This document shows, piece by piece, positions 19,501 through 27,959 of a stretch of 64,000 bases of DNA. A program made the position numbers and the translations under genes. The stretch covers positions 112,232-176,231 of the IMG/VR virus record IMGVR_UViG_3300042868_005761; one strand, written 5' to 3'. Within the stretch, counting starts at the first letter, position 1, and each line of letters starts with the position of its first letter. This DNA comes from a virus. The notes under the pieces were generated by a model. It saw only the letters and a program-made list of their open reading frames with translations. It was not told the origin of the DNA and did not search any database.

Positions 19501-20468
19501 ATTCTATACTGAGCATATCTGAATTTTTTAGAATTACTTGCGCCAATCTTTTGATTGATTTCTACAATATTAGATCTTTGGAACGTAGCATCAACACCTC
19601 TTTTCTTAATCTTCCCTTCAAAGTCTTTAACTCTTTCAAGCTCTTGAGTAGTCAAGTCTGACTGGGAAAGAAAGTTTACATTTGATAATGTGTTATTGCC
19701 TGTTCCAAACTTAAGTAGACCTCGTGATCCTGTATCAAGCATGGCTCGGTTACCATGTAGTCTTTTTGAGAAAACATCAGACATACCCTCAACGCCACCA
19801 TAAAGCATATTAAAGCTATTTAGCATAGGCTTTAATCCCCTTTGAGCTGCCTTAGAATTCATTGGGCCAAAAGTTGTAGATTGAACCTGCTTTAAAAGTG
19901 CGTCGTAACTTTTTTGTTTTTGCGTTCCCGTAAACATACCAGAGAAACGTTTGTTAGTCATAATATCAAGTAAGGTTTGCCTTGTAGCTTCTGCTTGCTG
20001 GCCAATAAAAGTTTGGCCATCTGCTGCAAATGAGAACTTTTTTAAAGGTGTGCGGCCTCCAAGAATTGGGAGACCAACAGGTATACCAGTAGCGCCCATT
20101 GGCGTACTAGTAACAAATTTACTAGCTGGTGATATTCCTCCTCCTTTCATCTTTTCGCCACTGAATCTTTCTTGGTGTCTTTGGAATAAATAAGCTAATT
20201 GCTCAGAACTTAAAGCATGATTTACTGCATAGGCAAGAGACTCATTACTATTTACTCTTCTATTATTATTTCTGTATTGCTGATTTAAAACATCAAAGAA
20301 TGTTCCACCTTGAAAGTCAGAAAGAGTTTCACCTGCAAGAGGTGAAACGTCACTGCCTGTAATCATATTACGGACAGCACTCATAGTTAGGTCTTTGCCT
20401 TTTGCTTTACCAAAAGCAAGCGCTCCTAATCCTATACTTAGCAAATTAAAAATCTTATCGCTAATCAT
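13584..20468 (-). CDS. Giant putative single-chain two-barrel RNA polymerase (virion RNAP candidate), 2294 aa
   Basis: Residues 1822-1826 are D-F-D-G-D, the metal-binding loop of two-double-psi-beta-barrel RNA polymerases, preceded by S-S and followed by T-A-A-V. Upstream, N1766-P-Q-I-G-P-E-S-V matches the N-P-x-L-H-P-x-D-V strand that precedes the loop in eukaryotic RNA-dependent polymerases. Downstream, V-G1914-L-I-S-N with a later A-V-G-F-K matches their L-G-I-I-x-N and A-V-D-F-x-K block. Order and spacing therefore fit QDE-1/RDR and crAss-like phage virion RNAPs, and the length is close to the ~2180 aa of the crAss-like enzyme. The N-terminus has a short hydrophobic segment; a second (A-R-A-G-M-V-G-A-A-V) precedes a Pro-rich C-terminus. 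It lies in the tail operon, suggesting packaging and delivery. Activity is inference. Confidence 0.65.
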   Translation of the reverse strand: MISDKIFNLLSIGLGALAFGKAKGKDLTMSAVRNMITGSDVSPLAGETLSDFQGGTFFDVLNQQYRNNNRRVNSNESLAYAVNHALSSEQLAYLFQRHQERFSGEKMKGGGISPASKFVTSTPMGATGIPVGLPILGGRTPLKKFSFAADGQTFIGQQAEATRQTLLDIMTNKRFSGMFTGTQKQKSYDALLKQVQSTTFGPMNSKAAQRGLKPMLNSFNMLYGGVEGMSDVFSKRLHGNRAMLDTGSRGLLKFGTGNNTLSNVNFLSQSDLTTQELERVKDFEGKIKKRGVDATFQRSNIVEINQKIGASNSKKFRYAQYRIGDADNAESILVPVQDLAHYVDESTGGQVYHRDAAGSVMYSPTGKVMQINKDQSSEIMSGLEYLFGKESKDKAGRSVRSDGQIMSLIDRSIKRGQRLGSTLFGGKDVEVDDQYKILQYVDPARTPSRALSLKAAQMKVVRSMNPMDPDADVEGTDASRLSDFDEISKQAISHGYEIEPLTSPNQIRKDIYNFRGVQRDAAGQVMSTSTPDYVRAALGEVDPSTGEFYSTNDIGRRPGRHIINAYTVENRGSQRALGHLRATLGDLYAFRGSGAFADMEKSGMIGFVHGSWLTTKKSMRENPQAVPEGTRIRVGASEGERVIHPGRHFTVDKSTKGDPASREAFSFNSKFKGIIDAADAAGTGDAAARQAAIRKELETNPIFLNEGDWLGKKVEGDDLTDVTVNVPGQGRLAVLDVIPGMDDYTFSIGRVSGFGEGTKTFGATTSTESSLFDQELSKGEYQSVLDFVDSQKDEFFAKSKADARSVIEAEQTRRAPEIQALQDALANLQKSTISKAAQDTKDKAKFGKQQTKQAYASLGKNKSLETSYEGYKQLRETMGPRTEETDKILKDWRSQWEVDESPMLDIAFPNRPGKGKSTGGKANLFDLMDERESLLRNKPRLSAAELSNVRFQEKAIGEVQALFNLEEESKFWQKNEGTIRYLAANTAGATALSKEEQTVFRNMERYFAGHPDQKPNGTIVYRNSIADRFARQQDKVKGLSQEFERRGMGSLDEAENIFRTGLMKSKAGRKTMPSWMQGKKPSLARSLEAQYSGSGKSSKAGLSKTLDKYALGVDSRTVKGARSNMLEELLGIDASQRIGVETFFAGDAVEEPASAGTVQEYLNKESIADGKFGAFLGGRGIPKRERVANKSLMGQTPGDARLSAEKTANLTRLEQVNKMLREGRKLAYSSLANQVGTEAAEAKYGKIDPVADLKAQRKSLLDSLKTIKGEIADFSDQNAWDVDAARSGWDGMRDSVRTGKINEILTARNAPAIAGAFGAVDPAFMGSVAAERTLPFTTFIGEGRNFIKGTNIRQIRTQQESAIGFLLNRFDADNNPTLGLKDIRNYAGDISSPANPAYQAFHAGMKKGLGQENYSVEDTNALISYLKRAQDAFKEDPTLIAQREQLLGNVFGFEQGGTDEAGFRLENLIETDPQALLDLGLDKDFVDSLGAGIKNSKQVFNLSLHGVADSSSIIQGNNARMERRFVDHIFYQLMDSQNERHGHMKKVWETVQQRVMTHDPGYVEQLGSFSKNSIRELTKKDKVLDFSDTKTSEADRRKMLSTIKAKGGFLKHETGQIYIPGADDLKKLSLKDSRAGRNVEDTDLEEMITEILRSVETNINDVDKKVFSTLRSQLMQVGARKGMEAFNAPFEGRLRGAEYGMVIANLDDKIAKETQGYGVGMSKRVIEEHFNEAMRTASKSEKNYLKKMKKGVLEEGKYYAVMGWQNPQIGPESVSTMAGYYDKRRDVTGGYTANILGEQVDFEGAKIWKRLGGFITGKTSSDFDGDTAAVMMVGAGDRNRSGKNIADYWQQQSDLISQPSLKQQFERQKKYDLRSQSNEATLEKSFKDLLKGGGVKSTRKQEAFLRQAGQEDVGLISNTARAMHRMNYVMKGTGGIDSSSSEEMTNFLQAMEQKAVGFKHMATSPRAMLYQRFHSAIANENVEQGFAQYKSLLKDLGFRDADKIDTNSDQALGSFSLARASLVGGGQKAEKMTAEDALNSYLSGSADSDFALHQLDSGRSDMLLDFAVSALPKGRQEEFKKRVAEFKEGLTGRGGTALGDSLSQLNQSEKAKAAARTKNTSAAQLARAELKDAKEASKSLFANKFARAGMVGAAVMTGAYALFNSGYDDEPLTDLPPPPPGRMMMTPTNADMQLINSGNLLSDNYSNYSQANDEEMARSAGSPEMSGTMTAPNSIAAKSYLNNASVRISNRGMIVDKTNPVEYARSIQGIIPGAQVGVSINHNYNIPTDLERQL

Positions 20469-20476
20469 ATTTAAAC

Positions 20477-23400
20477 TTACATAAACGGATTAAGAGTATT
20501 GTACTCGTTAAATGTTAAGCTGACAAAGTCTTGGTTTCTATTAGGTCCCTGGATATTATAACTATTTACACCATATGAGCTATATATCTTTGCCGCATTA
20601 GCCATTCCATTCAAACCATTTCTAGCGCTTAGGTTATTTAGATCTTGCATTGCCTTCTCGTCTATGTATGGCTTTCTTGGCATATATGACGCACGACTTG
20701 GATAAATACCAAAATCATGGTAGTTCATGCCTTCGCTTTCAATATACTTTAACTTAACATCTTCTAAGTCTACTGCAGGATTAAATCCAATCCAGTCAAC
20801 AGCTGGCATAGATCTATGATTAAAGAACTGAGATACTTCTTGTAGTTTTGCGCTATCTACCATCTGAGGATCAGAAACATCAAATCCTTCTTTCTGTTTT
20901 TTAACAATAAGATCTGCTGCGTAATCCATACCATAGGTAGACATAGGAGCTGATCCAGCTGCGCGGTTAATTGCTTCAAGATCTTGATTCATGTAGAACC
21001 CTTCCATTAGCCTTGACTTGTAATCTGGCAAAGCATCAATAATATCTTGTTGTCTACCAGGATTCATTTCTCTTGCAAATCCTGCAGCAAACATAGACTC
21101 TCTACCGCCTAGAACATTCCCTAGTCTTTCTTCCGAGACATATCCTGTTCCTCCTACATAGGTATCTTGCGCAATGTTTTGATACTGATTAGCTAACTGT
21201 TCATTGCCTTGCATTCCTGCTGCTTGTGAAAGTCCTGAATACTTAACATATTTGAGTTTATCAAAGTACTCTTCTGTGTCTCTTTTTTCTCTTAGGCCAG
21301 GAGATTCAAAGTCAAATCCTAACCAATTATGTAATGCTGATTTAATAGCAGGGGCTATCCATCCTGCAACAGGACTATCCCATCCTTTCATTTCTGTTCC
21401 GTAAAGTTCTCTTGATTCATATTCTTCAAGAGCATCTCGGAATGGTAATAGCTTGTTAACAGGAGACATACCAAACATACCAATATGCTCTATTGGCTGT
21501 GCAACCCTATTTGCAATATGAGTTGTAGCTTCCCATGCTCTACCAAACATCTTGCCAATGGGATTAGTCATTGCATAATCTGCAATAGGCGAATCATCCT
21601 TTGCAAATCTACCTTCTTCTCTTATGTCTTTATTTACATTAAAGCCATTATTTCTAACAGCACCCATAACTACGCCTCTCTCGTCAACGGCCTGACCAAT
21701 ACTTGCGGCAACATCAACAGTAACGCCTTGTCCTACTTGAATCTTGCTAGAGAAAGCTTTCTCGTTTCTAGTCTTAAGCTTTGCTGCTTGTTTGATTGAT
21801 AAGTTGTAATCGCTAATTAAAGCATCAACGTCATTAGATATTCCTGCTACACCAAATCGACCACCATAGCCAGACACAGTAAAACTCATAGTAGATGCAT
21901 CTACTGACGTAACATCACCACTGATAGTATCGTAAGTGCTTGGCTTGAACTGATAAGCGTCAGTGCCCTTATCGGTTGCCTTTCTTGCTACGTTCTGTTT
22001 ATGCCTATAAAAGAACTTTTCCTCTTCTGTAGTCATTTCTCCTGAAGATCTCATAAGTTCAGCTTGACGCCGATATCCTTTATACTGGGGAGACTGAGGA
22101 GCAACGTCTCCTAGGATATTCATTTTATGTAGTAAAGGATAGTCTTCGGGATTGACGCCTTTTAATTCCGTATGCAAGGCAACATATCCTTTGCCCGGCA
22201 TTCTGTACTCACCTTCACCATACCTAGTATTAGTGTATTGGTTTCCATATTGGAAGCTATCTGGCATCCAACTAGGCATAGCATTTTTAATTGGATTGTA
22301 TTGCTTTAAGTCATCCTTGTGAAGGAATCGACGAATAGGCTCTGAGACAAAGGGAACACCCAAGAATGAACCACCACCTTGTAGGTCATAGAATCTGCTA
22401 GCCATATCCATGTTACGAGAGAACGACTCTAACTCTTGTCTTTGGTCAGCAATGCCCGGTGTTCCTGTAAGATAGTTCTTTGCGGTTTTTGCATAGAAAC
22501 CAACAAGACCACCTAGAGAAGTTGTCTGCTCCCAGAAGTCTCCTAATACTCTACTTGGAGAATAAGGAGAATAAGGTGCAGGCATTCCTAATCCACCAAT
22601 ACTTAAATCTGGAATCTCATCAAGCCCAGTAGATCTTTCTACAAACTTTACGTTACCTTCAGAGTCTGAACGAGCCCATTCTCCAACATGCATTAGTCTT
22701 GGCTTTTTGATAAGGTCAGCGATCGGTTGGATAAGCGGGTATATAAAAGGAACTTGATCAAAGGCAGCTCCAGTTATAGGGGCAGGTCTGGTCCAATAGT
22801 TTTCTCTTTCAAGTTTATAAGTAAAGTTCTTAAGTGCCATTTCCATTAACGGACCATGTCCACCGGACGCGCCCGCCTGTGCAGCTCCAGAACTTAAGCG
22901 CGCAGTAAGGCTTGGACGATAATACAGAATATCAGTTCCTTCATATCCTGTCTGGCCCATTTCCCATTTCTGACCACGTCTAACAGCCTCTAATCTTTTG
23001 CCTTGATTTAGCTCTCTAAGCTCAGAGGGACGCTCAAGGGTACCCATACTACCCGTTCCTACAAACCATGCCGCAGCAGCCACTGTAGAGGCATACAGAA
23101 TGCTTCTAGTTCTAGGCGCAACACGGATGGCTTCTCTTAGTCTTCCAAGAGCATTCTTTTCACTTGCAAAGATTTTGCTTTTTGCTTCTGCGTATGTGTG
23201 ATCAGTAACATGTTCAGCTATCTCGTCAAAGTTAGAAACATCTGCAACCTTGCCTATTGGATTGTTTAATAGTCCGTATTCTCCTTCCCTTTCGAGAGAA
23301 GAAATATAAGAATTCATATTCTGTTCTACAATCTCAGTTTGTCTAGTTGATAGTCCTCCAGTATCACCTCTTATCTTTCTTATAGTAGAATCTAAAGTCC

Positions 23401-25372
23401 TTCTGGCTCTTATTTTTTCTTTGTCAGAAAGTTTAGGATAAGCATCTTCATGTGCTTTGGTTGCTCTAAGAACTCTACCGGCTTGTTCTCTTACTTCATT
23501 TCCCATGTCTGCAAGAGTAATGTTTTCTCTGTCTCTAAATTTAGCTCTTAAAAACTTTGCTCTTTCTTCCTGTTCTACGATAACATCCTTAGATAGTCCT
23601 CCAATCTTTAGATTGTCAGAGATTCTAATACCTCTAGTAGCAGCAACATAACTAGCTCCAGCTAAGAATCCTACGCCCAATGAAGATATAACTCCAGTAG
23701 AGCCAGGCATCATTTCTTCAACATTGCGTCGCCAAGCGTTAACAGGAAGAACCTCTCCTACATAACTTCTAATCTCATTGCCTCTTGCTACAAGATTAGC
23801 AACTCCTGGTATTGGACCAGCTGCAAACGGACCAACTCCAGCCATACCTAAGACACCTAAGGCTGCACCCATTCCTGCGCCAACTAGTGTTCTTCTTTGC
23901 GAGTTGTCTGTAATTTGCATTGCCATCTTTTTAAAGACAGGAGCAAATCCTAAATCATCAGATAGAACTTCTGGAACTTTCTTTCCTAGATAAGCACCTA
24001 AGACGGTTAAGCCAACTGTTTGTAATCCACCTGATACTCCAGCAGTAACAGGATCTCCATTCATCATATTCCAACCAAGCTGATTAACTGTAGCTAGAGT
24101 GAAAGCTACCTTAGCAGCCATTCCTGCGTATCTAACAAGCATTGCTGCTCCATGCCCATGATCTATTCTTGGAGCAAGATTATTCTTAGATAGGAAATTG
24201 TAAATCTTTTGCTTTGGGGCTGGAGATATATACTCAAAGAAATCACCTACCTGATTATATAGTTCTGAGAATAGTCTTGAAGTTCTTTGTAATGCCATAG
24301 AACCGTAAGCTTCAGTAAGCAAAGCTGTAGTTGCATATCGTCTTAAATTAGTTCCCTTGAAAAGACCAAGATCAGCAAGTGAAGTTCCTGCTCCATTTTT
24401 ACCAGGTAGAAATTTAATTCTAGTCAAATTCTGCATTCGACCTATCATACGAGTTAACTCTGGATCCATATTATTTTCTGCCAAAAGAACATAACCTTCT
24501 TTGCCACCAATGCCTTCTGCAAAGGTTGCTCCTGTCTTTTTGTTCTTGAGACCAAGCGAAGGTTCGACTACTCCAAGTAAAGCTTCTGTAAATAAACCTT
24601 TGTCTACTAGTCTTGCTGCTTTTTTATTCAAACTCTGCTTAGGTCCTGCTGCTGCGACTACCTCTCCATACATGTTTAATCTGCCAGCAAAAACATCCCC
24701 ATCTTCAAATATTAAATAATCTAATAGTTCTAATTTTTTCCTATTCATCCTCAATTGTTTAGCATATAAATCTAATGTCCTAGATCTATTGGTTGCACCA
24801 AGCGCATTCATACTTACGTTGAGAACTGTCTTTCCTTTCCTTTTTGTAGTATAGGATAAGACATCACTCATATAAGTAGCTTTTGCAAATAACTTAACAA
24901 CGTTATCAAATATAGGCAGATCTAAACCGCTCTGTTCTACTTTCTTAATACCAGCATACCAAAAGCTTTGCGGGTCATCAGATGAAGTAATATTCATTAA
25001 CTCTTGGCTTGCTCTGAAAGTAACAGCTCTTAGAGTTTTCATAGCTTCTTTACCAGTCTTTAAATTAAAGACATCGCTGACTTTATTGACATGGCTAAAA
25101 CTTCCAGACAACTGCCATGACTGGAACTTGGTACTCCTAGAGAGTTCACCTGCTCCACGTATTGCGCTTGGTCCCATAAAGAAAACAAGGCCACCGGCTG
25201 CGCTTTTCATTGCAAGATCTAATGCTTGATCAGCAACAGTAATTTCTTGCCCGGCATTCCCTGAGCCTTCTGCCCATGTTTGCTTATCTTCAGAATACTG
25301 TGATCTTTCCACTGATTGGCTAAGATCATGGTATTGAGCAAGTTGTTCTGCAATTACATTAGGTAGAGCCAT
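20477..25372 (-). CDS. Tape-measure-position giant protein with degenerate SNase-like domain, 1631 aa
   Basis: It follows two tail-chaperone-like genes, the usual place for a tape measure protein. Hydrophobic Gly/Ala-rich segments lie near residues 405-440, 495-525, 560 and 757. Residues ~1150-1255 follow the SNase (OB-fold) pattern: a V-x-x-V-D start, F-G-V-A-G-I-S-N-D in place of V-R-L-x-G-I-D-x-P-E, and D-E-R-G-V in place of D-x-Y-G-R, ending G-F-N-V-N-K. The catalytic Arg, Asp and Glu are replaced, so the domain looks inactive. The charged helical region near residues 590-700 may be coiled coil. The tape-measure role rests on position; it could instead be an ejected internal protein like its neighbours. 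The spacing to the upstream gene is 47 bases. Confidence 0.6.
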   Translation of the reverse strand: MALPNVIAEQLAQYHDLSQSVERSQYSEDKQTWAEGSGNAGQEITVADQALDLAMKSAAGGLVFFMGPSAIRGAGELSRSTKFQSWQLSGSFSHVNKVSDVFNLKTGKEAMKTLRAVTFRASQELMNITSSDDPQSFWYAGIKKVEQSGLDLPIFDNVVKLFAKATYMSDVLSYTTKRKGKTVLNVSMNALGATNRSRTLDLYAKQLRMNRKKLELLDYLIFEDGDVFAGRLNMYGEVVAAAGPKQSLNKKAARLVDKGLFTEALLGVVEPSLGLKNKKTGATFAEGIGGKEGYVLLAENNMDPELTRMIGRMQNLTRIKFLPGKNGAGTSLADLGLFKGTNLRRYATTALLTEAYGSMALQRTSRLFSELYNQVGDFFEYISPAPKQKIYNFLSKNNLAPRIDHGHGAAMLVRYAGMAAKVAFTLATVNQLGWNMMNGDPVTAGVSGGLQTVGLTVLGAYLGKKVPEVLSDDLGFAPVFKKMAMQITDNSQRRTLVGAGMGAALGVLGMAGVGPFAAGPIPGVANLVARGNEIRSYVGEVLPVNAWRRNVEEMMPGSTGVISSLGVGFLAGASYVAATRGIRISDNLKIGGLSKDVIVEQEERAKFLRAKFRDRENITLADMGNEVREQAGRVLRATKAHEDAYPKLSDKEKIRARRTLDSTIRKIRGDTGGLSTRQTEIVEQNMNSYISSLEREGEYGLLNNPIGKVADVSNFDEIAEHVTDHTYAEAKSKIFASEKNALGRLREAIRVAPRTRSILYASTVAAAAWFVGTGSMGTLERPSELRELNQGKRLEAVRRGQKWEMGQTGYEGTDILYYRPSLTARLSSGAAQAGASGGHGPLMEMALKNFTYKLERENYWTRPAPITGAAFDQVPFIYPLIQPIADLIKKPRLMHVGEWARSDSEGNVKFVERSTGLDEIPDLSIGGLGMPAPYSPYSPSRVLGDFWEQTTSLGGLVGFYAKTAKNYLTGTPGIADQRQELESFSRNMDMASRFYDLQGGGSFLGVPFVSEPIRRFLHKDDLKQYNPIKNAMPSWMPDSFQYGNQYTNTRYGEGEYRMPGKGYVALHTELKGVNPEDYPLLHKMNILGDVAPQSPQYKGYRRQAELMRSSGEMTTEEEKFFYRHKQNVARKATDKGTDAYQFKPSTYDTISGDVTSVDASTMSFTVSGYGGRFGVAGISNDVDALISDYNLSIKQAAKLKTRNEKAFSSKIQVGQGVTVDVAASIGQAVDERGVVMGAVRNNGFNVNKDIREEGRFAKDDSPIADYAMTNPIGKMFGRAWEATTHIANRVAQPIEHIGMFGMSPVNKLLPFRDALEEYESRELYGTEMKGWDSPVAGWIAPAIKSALHNWLGFDFESPGLREKRDTEEYFDKLKYVKYSGLSQAAGMQGNEQLANQYQNIAQDTYVGGTGYVSEERLGNVLGGRESMFAAGFAREMNPGRQQDIIDALPDYKSRLMEGFYMNQDLEAINRAAGSAPMSTYGMDYAADLIVKKQKEGFDVSDPQMVDSAKLQEVSQFFNHRSMPAVDWIGFNPAVDLEDVKLKYIESEGMNYHDFGIYPSRASYMPRKPYIDEKAMQDLNNLSARNGLNGMANAAKIYSSYGVNSYNIQGPNRNQDFVSLTFNEYNTLNPFM

Positions 25373-25419
25373 ATTAACTTACTATAAAAGAGTATATTCT
25401 TATTTTCTCCTAAACCTTC

Positions 25420-26478
25420 TTATTCGGGTTTAGTTTTAAACCTCTTTTTGAAATTTGGCTTTTGTTTCGGCATTTTAGCAGCTTCATCTCTGGCTCTTTC
25501 TTGTTTCTGTACAATCAATTCATAGCCTGCTGGCATTAGTCCCATTTCCATTTGCATTGCTAATGCTTCAGCATCTGTCATAGTTGCACCAGCAAAGTCA
25601 GAACTTTCAAATCCGCCAAGTCGATTTTCTCTGTTAATTCTAATACCTGGAACATTAACAGCAACACCATTTGAAATTGCTACAGCATCTTTTGGCGGGA
25701 TGTATTCAGTTCTGCCTATCTTCTCTTCGACTTTCTTTTTGATCTCCTCTTCTTGCTTTGGCTTATTTTGCTGCTCTCTTCGGATGTCTTCTTCTTTCCT
25801 AAGTTTTGCTTCTTGTTTTTCTTGCTGTTCTTTTATCTTCAAGAGTTCCTTTAAGAAGCTGCCTTCTTCTGATTCTGGAGCAACATTAGTCTTTACAGGT
25901 TGCTTAGGCTCATTAGCTTCTTCTGAGGCCTGATCTTCAGGGTTATAAATTTCTAGAGGCTGCTTGAGCATTCCGTTCTCTAGTAGATATCTTTCAGCGC
26001 TAGCAAATAGACTTGATATCTTGTCAAAAGACAACTTGTCTAACATCTCAAATGTATAAGCTTTAAACACTAGACATATAACAGTATACATCTGGTATTC
26101 AACATTTGTTCTAGCAATGCTTCTGTACATATTTAACCTGAATGTGAATGCCGGGATATCAATCCTGCCATTCCTATCCGGTATTATTCCAGAATCGCTA
26201 ACATACATAATAAGATCAGAGATAGTATCTATCACACCTGCGGGCAATAGATCTATTTCTGTATCACTCCAACCTGGATCCCTAACCGTATAGTCCCTAA
26301 AGATTTTCATCTTTAGATCCCATGGAGGAATACTTTGAGCCCGTTCCGCAAAACGAATTCTCTTATATTCTCCCCATGGGATACGAGTATAGAATACAGT
26401 CAACTTACTAGATAAGTTGTAAGGAATATCTATAACATATAAGGGAATATCTTTATGTTCAAAGATATCAATTTCCAT
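25420..26478 (-). CDS. Tail-assembly-chaperone-like protein, 352 aa
   Basis: The first ~165 residues are a compact helical domain with aromatic-rich N-terminal strands (I-P-W-G-E-Y-K-R), similar in character and position to the second tail assembly chaperone of myophages. Residues ~195-255 are a highly charged Lys/Glu/Gln coiled coil, and the C-terminus is basic. It lies between the 172-aa gene and the tape-measure candidate. In many phages these two chaperones are joined by a programmed frameshift; here the frame is closed by a TAA just upstream of the ATG, so it is made independently. The ribosome site is weak. The role is inferred from position and architecture. Confidence 0.6.
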   Translation of the reverse strand: MEIDIFEHKDIPLYVIDIPYNLSSKLTVFYTRIPWGEYKRIRFAERAQSIPPWDLKMKIFRDYTVRDPGWSDTEIDLLPAGVIDTISDLIMYVSDSGIIPDRNGRIDIPAFTFRLNMYRSIARTNVEYQMYTVICLVFKAYTFEMLDKLSFDKISSLFASAERYLLENGMLKQPLEIYNPEDQASEEANEPKQPVKTNVAPESEEGSFLKELLKIKEQQEKQEAKLRKEEDIRREQQNKPKQEEEIKKKVEEKIGRTEYIPPKDAVAISNGVAVNVPGIRINRENRLGGFESSDFAGATMTDAEALAMQMEMGLMPAGYELIVQKQERARDEAAKMPKQKPNFKKRFKTKPE

Positions 26479-26495
26479 TTTTTATCTTATTATGT

Positions 26496-27014
26496 TTAGA
26501 GCTCTTTGCTTAGCGAGAATGCAAGCTCAACTGGAATGAATGCGCTAAGTCGGCTAATCATGTTGACAAGTAGATCAGGAAGACCTGCAGGCAAGTCAGA
26601 GATGGCTTCTTCTGATAGCATTGGAAATACGCAGCCAGCTTCAAGAAGTTCTCTATTAAGCTTTTCTGCATCTTGTCCGGCAATTTCACGAATCATTTTC
26701 ATCTCGCGAACTCTTAATGGTCTAACAACAAACCACTTACCATCCTCATGAGGATAGACAATGACAGTACCATGGCGCTCTTTCATCTTAACAAGGTAAG
26801 ACTTAGAACAGCCAAGCTTTTCAAGGGAGCTGTAAAGTAACTCTTTCTCGTCCATCTCTTCTGCTTCTGGGCCATCATCAGGAAGATCAGTCTCTCCAAC
26901 AACAGAAGCCATAGTCTCAGCTTCTTTACTTTCCTTTTCCTTCCTAGCCTTTTCTAGCTTTGCAGCTAACTTGATATCTGACTCATCTTCTAACTTATTG
27001 TCTAGATCTACCAT
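26496..27014 (-). CDS. Tail-assembly-chaperone-like protein, 172 aa
   Basis: The N-terminal 60 residues are acidic and helical (K-E-S-K-E-A-E). The C-terminal ~110 residues contain V-R-P-L-R-V-R-E-M-K followed by helices and a C-F/V-P segment, resembling the small tail assembly chaperones that bind the tape measure before tube assembly. It is preceded by three tube-like genes and followed by a second chaperone-like gene and the tape-measure candidate, which is the standard order. Such proteins act in the cytoplasm and are absent from the particle. Start: ATG 14 bases after the previous stop, with GGAG in that gap. No slippery heptamer is obvious near the stop codon. Confidence 0.6.
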   Translation of the reverse strand: MVDLDNKLEDESDIKLAAKLEKARKEKESKEAETMASVVGETDLPDDGPEAEEMDEKELLYSSLEKLGCSKSYLVKMKERHGTVIVYPHEDGKWFVVRPLRVREMKMIREIAGQDAEKLNRELLEAGCVFPMLSEEAISDLPAGLPDLLVNMISRLSAFIPVELAFSLSKEL

Positions 27015-27028
27015 AAAAACTCCTACTC

Positions 27029-27913
27029 TTATTTTGTAACTTCTTGTGCAATATCAGGTTTAATTAATGTATGTTTGTCTCTAGCTATGAACTTGTAGAC
27101 CTCCATGACAGGTTGATCATCTGCCATTATCTGTTGGCTTTCGCCTATAAAATGAACACTCCTCAATACAGTTGAAAAGGAGTTACTATAGTCTAGGATA
27201 CCAGTTTGTTCGTTGTTAAACTTAGGATCACCATATGTAATTACAATGTCTATAGCTGGCCATGTCGCTGCGCTTGAATTATTGGAAAACTGATCTGGTC
27301 TTTTGTAGACCGAGTCTGGTGCAGCAAGGTCACCAGCAATTTGAATATTTCTTGGATCCGTAACTGATCCAGATGCATAACCAAACTTGCCATTGCTTTT
27401 GCTAAGGTCAATTCCGTTTAATTGATTTTCTCTTGGAGAAAATGCAGAGCGATAGTCCTGCAACTTTGAAGGACTATTAAATAGATCGTTTAGCAATTGA
27501 TCGTAATTCTTATCTTGCCTTGCGGCTCCACCAACTGTAGTACCAGTTACTATTTCTCTTATTGCTTCTTCTGCAGCCTGAGCGCTAGACTCGTCATTTT
27601 GAATAAAAGCATTTCTATCAATTACTCCGGTAACTCTATCTTTCTTATACTCGACAGGACCATTTGGGAAATTATGATAATCTCTCATAATCTTAGAAAG
27701 ATAATTTGCATGCTGGTAAGTCAAATACAATTGGCCTATTACAATAACCTGTCCAGTTGAGATAGCATCAAATAGCATACTATTGTATCCATAAATAGGT
27801 CTCTTGTTCTGAGAAAGATCATATGAGATACCAAAAGCATTCCCAATCAATGTCTCTCCTATAGTAAGAGAGATATTAGATCCAGTATATATACTTGCAA
27901 CTTGTCTTCCCAT
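27029..27913 (-). CDS. Tail-tube-fold protein paralogue, 294 aa
   Basis: The N-terminal half has the features of the tube fold seen in the two neighbouring tube-like proteins: an early strand pair, R-P-I-Y-G-Y, a V-I-G-Q-L-Y-L strand in place of I-A-G-S-L-I-F, and a later W-P-A-I-D-I-V-I strand in place of P-P-F-D-I. A Lys/Asp-rich insertion of about 80 residues (residues 105-185) is specific to this copy. It probably forms a specialised ring of the tube, such as a tube-baseplate initiator or terminator, rather than the bulk tube. It is followed closely by the chaperone genes. Divergence is large, so homology to the 212-aa protein is likely but not certain. Confidence 0.6.
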   Translation of the reverse strand: MGRQVASIYTGSNISLTIGETLIGNAFGISYDLSQNKRPIYGYNSMLFDAISTGQVIVIGQLYLTYQHANYLSKIMRDYHNFPNGPVEYKKDRVTGVIDRNAFIQNDESSAQAAEEAIREIVTGTTVGGAARQDKNYDQLLNDLFNSPSKLQDYRSAFSPRENQLNGIDLSKSNGKFGYASGSVTDPRNIQIAGDLAAPDSVYKRPDQFSNNSSAATWPAIDIVITYGDPKFNNEQTGILDYSNSFSTVLRSVHFIGESQQIMADDQPVMEVYKFIARDKHTLIKPDIAQEVTK

Positions 27914-27959
27914 TCAATCTCCAGAAACTATTTCTAGTGTGTAAATTACTTATTAAAGT

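Noticed and set aside
26478-26520. Programmed frameshift joining the two tail-chaperone-like genes, as in lambda gpG/gpGT
   Set aside because: A TAA closes the second frame just before its own ATG, so a fused product cannot form.
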